A stretch of 64,000 bases of DNA from Tyto alba (taxonomy: Eukaryota; Chordata; Aves; Strigiformes; Tytonidae): assembly GCF_018691265.1 (NCBI RefSeq), contig NW_024881296.1, positions 14,601,427 to 14,665,426 of the forward strand, written 5' to 3'. Made by a program: the position numbers and the translations under genes. Below are positions 56,926 through 64,000 of this stretch, piece after piece. Position 1 is the first letter of the stretch. The number at the start of each line of letters is the position of its first letter. The notes under the pieces are model-generated. The model did no database searches. It was not told the origin of the DNA and was given only the letters and a program-made list of their open reading frames with translations.

Positions 56926-59900
56926 GTTTTTGACCCCAAAAAAAGAAAGGAAGTTGATAGAAGCTCAGTTTCTCAAACTGCTATACAACTGTGTTCTAGT
57001 TAATTCATAGGTACTTATTAATCTGAAAGTAATGATTATCAAAGTCTCAGAAGGCTGTGAGGGGTTGATGATAAGTTGACAGACGCATGGATATATATAT
57101 ATCCAGGTGTGAATATCTAAATCAGTACTTTCACACCTTGAAGTTCATCCCCCTCATTCTGTGGATTATGTACTCCCTCCACACAGCCTCTGGATCCAAC
57201 AGCCATATGTGGTGCCTAGTGATTCCTGATACCTGCCAGTCACTTTTTTCTGTGATAAATCAATGCTGTAGCCAATTTAAAAAAATAGCAGTGGGATGTA
57301 ATGGTTTATTCTTTACTGGGAAAGGGAGAGAAATTACATTCTCAATAAAACATTAAGGGCTAAGGAATACATTTCTTCTTTACAGGTGTCAAAGCAATGT
57401 GGAAGGAAAAAAAAAATCTTCAGCTTATACCCATGCAAAATAACACATGTATTATGATCTTAAGCATCCAACCTGAAATTTAAATGCTCCAGTTAGCAAT
57501 AACAGATCCAAAGTCTCTTTTGAATGCCTAATAAGATGCCCCAAAATAATTTTGATATGAAAACTGGGATTTAAACTGGGACAATTGAGACCCTATTCCC
57601 ATTAAAATAGGTGGTGGAACTCCCAGTCACTTCTGCATACCGAGTCAGGATTACCAAGACTTGGGATGTAGATAACTGTTTAAACTTTACCAGAAGTTAC
57701 ATGATGGTCTGATAGAAATGGTTAAAGACAAGATTTGAAATGTAGCTTGATATGTCATTTGCCACTCTGGTTGGTTTCTGCTGGAAGAGATCAAGGTGAT
57801 CCATCAGCCCCAAATAATTTTGGGATCACGGTAAGAGATAATAGGTTAATACATTTCACCTGAAATTAGAAATATTCTTGGAAAATCTAGAAGGATCTCA
57901 AATCCTCCAAGAGATTTGTTCCCTCTGTCTATAGAAAACAACAGCTGTGATTCTTACTGTTTTCTTAGGTCAGCTGGTGTCACGTTGTGTTTTGCAGCCT
58001 ACAGGATGCGGGTTTTTAAAGGAAGAAGTGTTCTGCCTGCAGCAAGCCTTCTTAACTGTGTTGGGCTGCCTTGTGGTTTAGTGTGCTTCAGTGAATTGGC
58101 TTTGGTTGTAGTGGCTCACTTGGAGAACTGGAGCCCCTGTGGGATGGGAAAGCCCCTAGATGACACTGCTCTGCTTGTTCTTGTTCCTCAAAGATTTAAT
58201 TTAGTTACCCAATTCAAGAGCTTGGGGGAAAAAAAAAAAATGTTTTAGGCAGTGCACCTTTTGCTGTTCCTAACTGTCTAGTCAGAAACACCAGAAATAA
58301 TTTTTATCACAAGTGGAAAAGGAAATGGAAAAAAGAGTCATCTGGGTTGTGCTCAGAGGAGGTGCCTTTCACTCGCACAAGCAACTTCTTTGTTTCCCTC
58401 CCCTTCCAGCAAGAGAATTTGTGATTACACATCTTTAGGTGGCATGTGATTCATGATGAATCTTAAATCCCTCCCTAGTAGTGGAGGATGTGGGTTAGGG
58501 ATTCAAAATACAAATGTAACTCCAACAACACTTAAGAAACTACAGATGGGGAGAGGAATTAAGAGGCCAGAGAGAATATGGTTACAATAATCAAAAGAGA
58601 CTGCAGTTCCCGAATGATGTACAACTCTAAAACATTTTCCAATTTTTGGACCTCACAGGATGAAGGGTACATTTAATTCAAGGAGGAAGCATGTGCGTGT
58701 AACCATATTGCTTTCTGCAGTAGAAGGACTGCAGTTGTGAATTAAGACAAATAAGGGAAGCTGGAAGCAAATAGCCTTCACAAGGTGAAATCCTAGCAAC
58801 AGAAAAACCTGCAGTAGGTGCTGAGTTATATTTGAAAGTTCTGTGCAGACAGAAAAATATATGTGTTAATTACTAGGTCGATACCATTTTGTTGATGAGT
58901 GACACTTCCTGCTTAAGATTGCAATTGGCTTTTAATTATTTGGAAGACTGGCTTTCCATTGTGGCTCACAGCAATTATTCATCTCCTTTTCTCTCAGAAG
59001 ATACAGAGGAGTTTTATACAAGCAGGAAATTTTTATGGTGAAATGACTATTAATTATTTCAGAGTCATTTCCAGCCTCACCATTCTACTTTTCCAAGGAA
59101 ATGTAGTTCAGCCACAAACATATGCTTTATGCTAATGCTAATACTATGCTACAGAATGTCCTGCCTTAAGAACCTTTATTTATCTATGCAAAATCAAGTT
59201 CAAATTATGTTGATGTGTACATAGCTTCGGTTTGACCACATGCTTTACATTACAGAAGTTAATTCACCACAAAACCCACAGTTAAAAAGAATCTTCCTGA
59301 ATGCAAAGAGCTGGACAAGCATGTACTAATCTCCATCAAATATTTTGAAAAAACAGCTCATTATGAAGTTGTTTTAAGAGCTAGCCTGAAAATACATATT
59401 ACAAACAGTCATAAAATTGAACTCTCCAGCTCTTATCATGACTTCAAAGTTTGGATGTAACATTATATTTATGCTCAGACATGTTAATTATTGGGCGCTG
59501 TCTGCGGCAACTAATTCAGCCCTTTGAAACCTGAGAACAAAAGCATTGCTAGAAAGGGAATGAAGTCTAGGGATTGAAACATGAGGCAGGGAAGGAGTCA
59601 AACTGGAGCTCTGTTCCCCATGCTGCCATCAGCATGATGTTCGGTTTGGGGCATTTCAAGCAGAGATGATGCAAAGATCACTGAAATCAACAGGACTCTC
59701 TCCATTAACCTCTGTCGGCTTTGGATCAGATCCAGACATGCTGCATCTCAGTTTGTTCATCTCCCAGAGTGTGTCTGTGTGTGTGTATGAATGCTTGCAA
59801 ATGAGCACAGTGAAGCTATTTCTTAAAGATCACTAAGCGTGAGTAAAGAGGCCGCGAAGACCCTGCTAATAAAGGCAGTGCATGCATTTATGGTGACTGA

Positions 59901-60680
59901 TACTTAAGTGATCTCTTACTTATGTGATCACCTGCCATCACAAACTCACACACCTAGCAGTGCTTACCTGTTATATACCTTCCTCTCTTCCTTATGTTTT
60001 TCTTTGATTTCGCTCCTCTGCTCAAGCCATGTTTAGGTCCTCAACGTGATTCCCCACCCATCTGCAGTGCTTTCTTCCTCCTATCTTCTGATGAGAACTT
60101 CATCTAATCCTCAGTTGTGAGCCCTTTCCCTTTTACCAGATATGCCAAAAGAGCAAGTCTCTTGTTTAGGTTGTGAGGACCAGGCAGCCAGTCCTGTTGC
60201 TCAGCTCAGTCTGGCAGAGTGTCAAACATATTGCTAGTTCTTGACAAATAATAAATGCTAAACGAGCCACTGCTTCCTAGCAGTTCTTTGTGCTCATTGC
60301 CATTGCTGCACTGCTGAACTCACTCACGCGGTTCCCTGCTGTTGCCATTGCACATTCCAGTCTTGCCCTTAAGGTCTGTGAATTTTCAGATGCCTCAGCT
60401 GGAATATTGTGCCAGCTACGGGCTAAATTTTTACCAGAAACATCTGTGTTTTTATTCTGGATTGCAGTAACTAAAAAGTACAGGGACCATCCAGGGCACA
60501 GGTTTTAAGTCAACCAGTCGAGCAGGAGCCAGAGCTATGGATGCATCATCCTTTTCTGACATTCCTGCAAGTATGGCACAGACCTGAGCGGGGATACCCT
60601 AAAGAAACTGTGAGAGCCTATCTGCAGATGCTGAAGGTGAACAGATTATTGTTGACTGTGATCTGTTCTTCTCCTTGTAG

Positions 60681-60783
60681 AAACTATACAGGAAAGAAAT
60701 CAAGCCGCCTTTCAAGCCCGCAGTGGGACGGCCAGAAGACACTTTTCATTTTGATCCAGAGTTCACATCTCGGACCCCCACAG
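60681..60783 (+). CDS. RPS6KA2: RSK3 exon: AGC tail and start of linker
   Basis: This 103-nt exon lies between acceptor CTCCTTGTAG and donor ACAG|GTTAGT, starting in phase 0 and ending one base into a codon. It encodes [54 protein letters not shown] is the RSK3 C-terminal tail that wraps the N-lobe. The threonine of SRTP (codon 60774-60776) corresponds to the ERK-linked turn-region threonine (Thr359 in RSK1). The partner serine and the hydrophobic motif must lie in the next exon, outside the window. Lysine after DWN matches RSK1; human RSK3 has threonine there as I recall. Confidence 0.97.
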
Positions 60784-63700
60784 GTTAGTAAGGTGGCACA
60801 TGAGTAATGCATCTTTACAGTGAGTAAATTCATTCTTCCTTCCCCTCCCCATTCCAACAGGGTCTAAAAGTCTGATCACCTGTGGGATTACTGGGTTTTG
60901 CAATATCCAGCAGGAAGCAAAGACTTTTGCATTTCCAAGAAAAGGAGCTCATAAGGATTTTGCCAACATCACATTAATTTATCTTCAGGAAGGATATATT
61001 GCACATTTTTAGTAGGAAAAACAGCTATTGATTTGCTATTTTATTACTCCTATCATTGCTTATATTAGATGAAATTAACTATTTTAAATTACCTCAACTT
61101 CAAAGAACTTTGCATCTCTGCAAGTTAGTATATAATTATATATTCCATAGATGTTTAATAATGAAAGCCCATCGACTATGGACTGTTGGAAGTTAATACA
61201 TGGTTAACAGTAATGAAGAATCATCAAGTTCTCAGATCAGTGGAGTTATTCCAACAGGAAATTTGACCCACAGTATTTAAAAAATCTTTGCAGTGAGAAC
61301 ATTGTTACTATAATTTCTGTTTCCTAACAGGAATACTACATTTTGTGCACTAAATAAATGAAGGTGATTGTTGCACAAAACACTATCTATCCACTCTTCT
61401 AGTTGAAAGCAAAAATATTGGTAACCTCAGAGTGGTAATCCCAGTTATAATGTTGCCTCTTGCTAGACATGGATAAGCTATATTACATTTCTGCCTGTGA
61501 TATTCCTGTGTAAAGAAGAACCTATTTATACATTCTAAAATGTAAACATTTGATTAGCTGCTGTTTGTAAAAGCCTTTGAAAGATGGTAAGCACTATAAA
61601 TATCACATAGTATTGTTGTAATAACCAAGTATAAGGTCTCAAGCTTCAACCCTCAGAATGCCCCAGAACTGCTGCAGTGAGAGTAAAAGATCTGATCTTT
61701 CATTACAAAAACGCCTGCATTATACCACATGAATCAGAGCTGAGATCCCCTGTAGTGTTCAGGCTCATCATGGCCTTCAGCCTTTTTCTTAAAATTAGCC
61801 CAAACCTCGATTCAAAGCTTGGCTCAAAACTCCTTTCATGGGTATGAAATAGTGGTATCTACTCAAAAGTTCCTAGTTTTTTTTGGCGTGGATGTGCCAA
61901 ATTTCACAGGCTATAAAAATATTACACCCTGGTTATTTGAGTCCAGCTGGAACATCCACCTGTCTCTAGTATATGTTAGTCATGTTCTGATATTCATATC
62001 CCTCTGCATGGAAACAAATGATCTTTGAACGCCATACCAGACATTTCACACCTTTGATTTTAGCTTTAATTCAGATTTCAGAGGAACTAATTTCTCTGAA
62101 ATACTGGAGACTGCAAGTTAGTCTGATCTTGAGAGAAGTGCAGGCTGGTGCTGCCCTGGAAAGTCTCAGAGAAGCGTTGAGAGTTTGGATTGCTTTGAAA
62201 GTTCATACTTCATTGGTTGTACTGGCATGAAAACCCTTGTACTTTATGCATGTGCTGACGCCCAGGGTTATATTTTACACTCTACATGTTACTACTCTTG
62301 ACTGATTCAATTTGACATCTCATGCAAGACACTGACTTGGAAGGTTTGTCTTGGGGTGGTGGGTGGGGTGGGGAGACGGCTTACCTTGATGCTACTTAAT
62401 GCTATCGTCGCCTGAGAATCAAAACCTGTCATTTCAAAATATGTGTAATTGGAAGTATGAATCTCTTTACACTTCCAGAGTGATAGAAAAGCCCTTGAAG
62501 ACTGGAAGCATATTTTGCAGCCTATGACTGTTGACTGATTGGGTCAACCAGAAGGGGAGAGCATCACAAGAGTGTTTAATACTGGCTCATATTGCTGCTG
62601 GAATCAAACGAGAACACTTTTTATTTTGTGTTTTTTCTGTCATGACATAGGCCCCATACAAACCTGTTAATGAGAATGTACCTACACAGAAAGCACTGGG
62701 ATAATTCCTGTTTCATGATGATACTGCAGTCATTGTGGTCTAATGAAGTTGTCAGAAAGGCATTACCAGGGAGAGGGCACAGATACATACAGTCATTTTG
62801 TACTCTGTCTTTATGAATGAGTTCTCCTGCCTGGAAACAGGTTTATGTCAAAGCTTTGGATCCAGTAACTTACCAGTCTAGTAATTTGCTGTATATCAGA
62901 AAGCTTCTTTAGCCTGGAGGTTGAACAGTTTTCCTAATCTCAACTCTGAGTGCACTAAAGATTTGGTTTATGACAGCGAGCGTTCATCTCTGTGAGTATA
63001 GTTTCACATCACTTTTCCTGAGGGGTTCGTCTGAGTTGGAGTCGTTTTTTCTGGCCACTTGTTTCCTAAATCCACCGCTGTGGACCCACATCTCATTTGT
63101 GCTGACTCAGTTCCTCACAGGGAGCAGGAGATTGAAGCAATCCATGTTATAAATGGTGACTTGAACAAGGTTCAAACCAAGACCATTCTGGTAATCCAAC
63201 TTAGATTTCAGCCCACAAATGTTTGTACTGTTGTAAGTAATGGCACAGCATGCTGTATCTGGCAGGGATATCTTAGGAATGCTTTACTGCTGAGAAAAAA
63301 TATGTAAATTGCACCTGAAGCATCTAAATTTCCTCCTCTGCAAATAAGATAATAATGTTTTCTAACCCCAGTGAAGCATACAGAAGTAAATTACTTATGA
63401 TTTATGTAGCCTTTGAAAATCCTGTAAAGTCAGATGCTCCAGTGGGATAAAGCATTATGACTTTCACAGGGAGAAAGGTAAGCATTATACAAGATTGGTG
63501 TTTGCAAGTGGGTCTAATTCAGACATATTAAATGATTCTGGATTTATCAAGACTAGGAAAATGATTTAGGTTTCATAGCTATCAGTTAACAAGATTTAAA
63601 CATGATTTTGCATTTAACACAGGTGTTAAAATTTCATTCATATGATGGGCATATCAGTTGGTGCTGATGAATATTTAATATTGAGCACCAAATAATTAGT

Positions 63701-64000
63701 AGTTCTTCTACAGTGTTTCAGAAAGAGATTGGCAGTGAACTATGAAGGAACAGTTATTTTTAAATAGAGATGACCTAGAACTTTCATTTTAGAGCCAGAT
63801 CACAGATTTTCTGAAGTTCAGGAATGTTCAGATTTGAATTATTGTCATTCCTCTTTTAAAACAAACATTCTTTCCTCTTAATTAATCCCTCTTGGGAAAT
63901 CACTGTTGTATATTTGCCACTGTAAAAAGCACCCAGTGATGCAAACAGTCTGGTGTGATTCATCCATGTATTTGCAAGGAGAATGCTCATCAATACATTG
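60784..64000 (+). other. RPS6KA2: Start of downstream RPS6KA2 intron
   Basis: This follows donor GTTAGT and runs off the window. The expected continuation (D/SPG ... hydrophobic motif) is not found here, so the intron exceeds 3.2 kb. Its only notable content is the G-rich motif at 62353-62373. ORFs up to 82 codons look like chance. Confidence 0.85.
62353..62373 (+). other. Potential G-quadruplex motif
   Basis: Four G-runs (62353-62356, 62361-62363, 62365-62368, 62370-62373) are separated by loops of 4, 1 and 1 bases. This fits the standard G3+ quadruplex pattern on the coding (non-template) strand, so it would also be present in the pre-mRNA. Folding and function are inference. Confidence 0.6.

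Larger units (their letters stand above)
51915..60680 (+). other. RPS6KA2: Intron, 8.8 kb
   Basis: The donor is GTAAGT and the acceptor TTCTCCTTGTAG. It holds a CR1 3' tail at 52082-52156, a TTA microsatellite near 53864-53882, T- and A-runs at 56028-56043 and 56903-56925, and a GT-rich stretch near 59767-59788. The segment at about 58880-59560 is AT-rich unique sequence with no repeat features. No gene is recognised. Confidence 0.85.

Noticed and set aside
60541..60807. 88-codon ORF overlapping the last exon
   Set aside because: It reads the exon in the wrong frame. The kinase frame starts at 60681 (KLYRKEI).

Overview
The window is vertebrate genomic DNA and carries ten internal coding exons of one protein kinase gene on the + strand, separated by long introns. 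Spliced together by GT-AG boundaries, the exons give one open frame of 859 nt (286 codons plus one base) with no stop. It reads as the N-terminal AGC-type kinase domain of a p90 ribosomal S6 kinase. The residues [42 protein letters not shown] and [13 protein letters not shown] match the RSK3 paralogue best, so I call the gene RPS6KA2. The host is most likely a bird: there is a CR1 LINE tail with the typical ATTCTATG-type 3' end, there are several decayed CR1/L3-type fragments and an avian ERVL-like LTR end, and I see no mammalian SINEs. A non-avian sauropsid cannot be excluded.

Layout: 1-1825 is the end of an upstream intron. Exons lie at 1826-1907 (beta-3 lysine), 25048-25128 (alpha-C helix), 25936-26015 (hinge and alpha-D), 27426-27532 (alpha-E and catalytic loop), 34867-34904 (38-nt exon, beta-7/8), 35664-35806 (DFG, activation loop, APE, alpha-F), 43703-43773, 44620-44708 and 51850-51914 (rest of the C-lobe), and 60681-60783 (C-terminal extension and start of the linker). 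From 60784 onward is intron. The 5' end of the gene, including the glycine-rich loop, lies upstream. The turn and hydrophobic motifs, the C-terminal kinase domain and the 3' UTR lie downstream.

The introns (about 23.1, 0.8, 1.4, 7.3, 0.76, 7.9, 0.85, 7.1, 8.8 and at least 3.2 kb) are mostly unique AT-rich DNA. They hold fossil CR1 copies in both orientations, an LTR-like tandem duplication, a 16-bp minisatellite, short tandem duplications, homopolymer runs, a G-quadruplex-type motif and a few GC/CpG-rich patches. I recognise no tRNA, rRNA, CRISPR array, complete mobile element or second protein-coding gene. I did not find a new biological system; the most informative signals are the kinase exon architecture and the repeat fossils.
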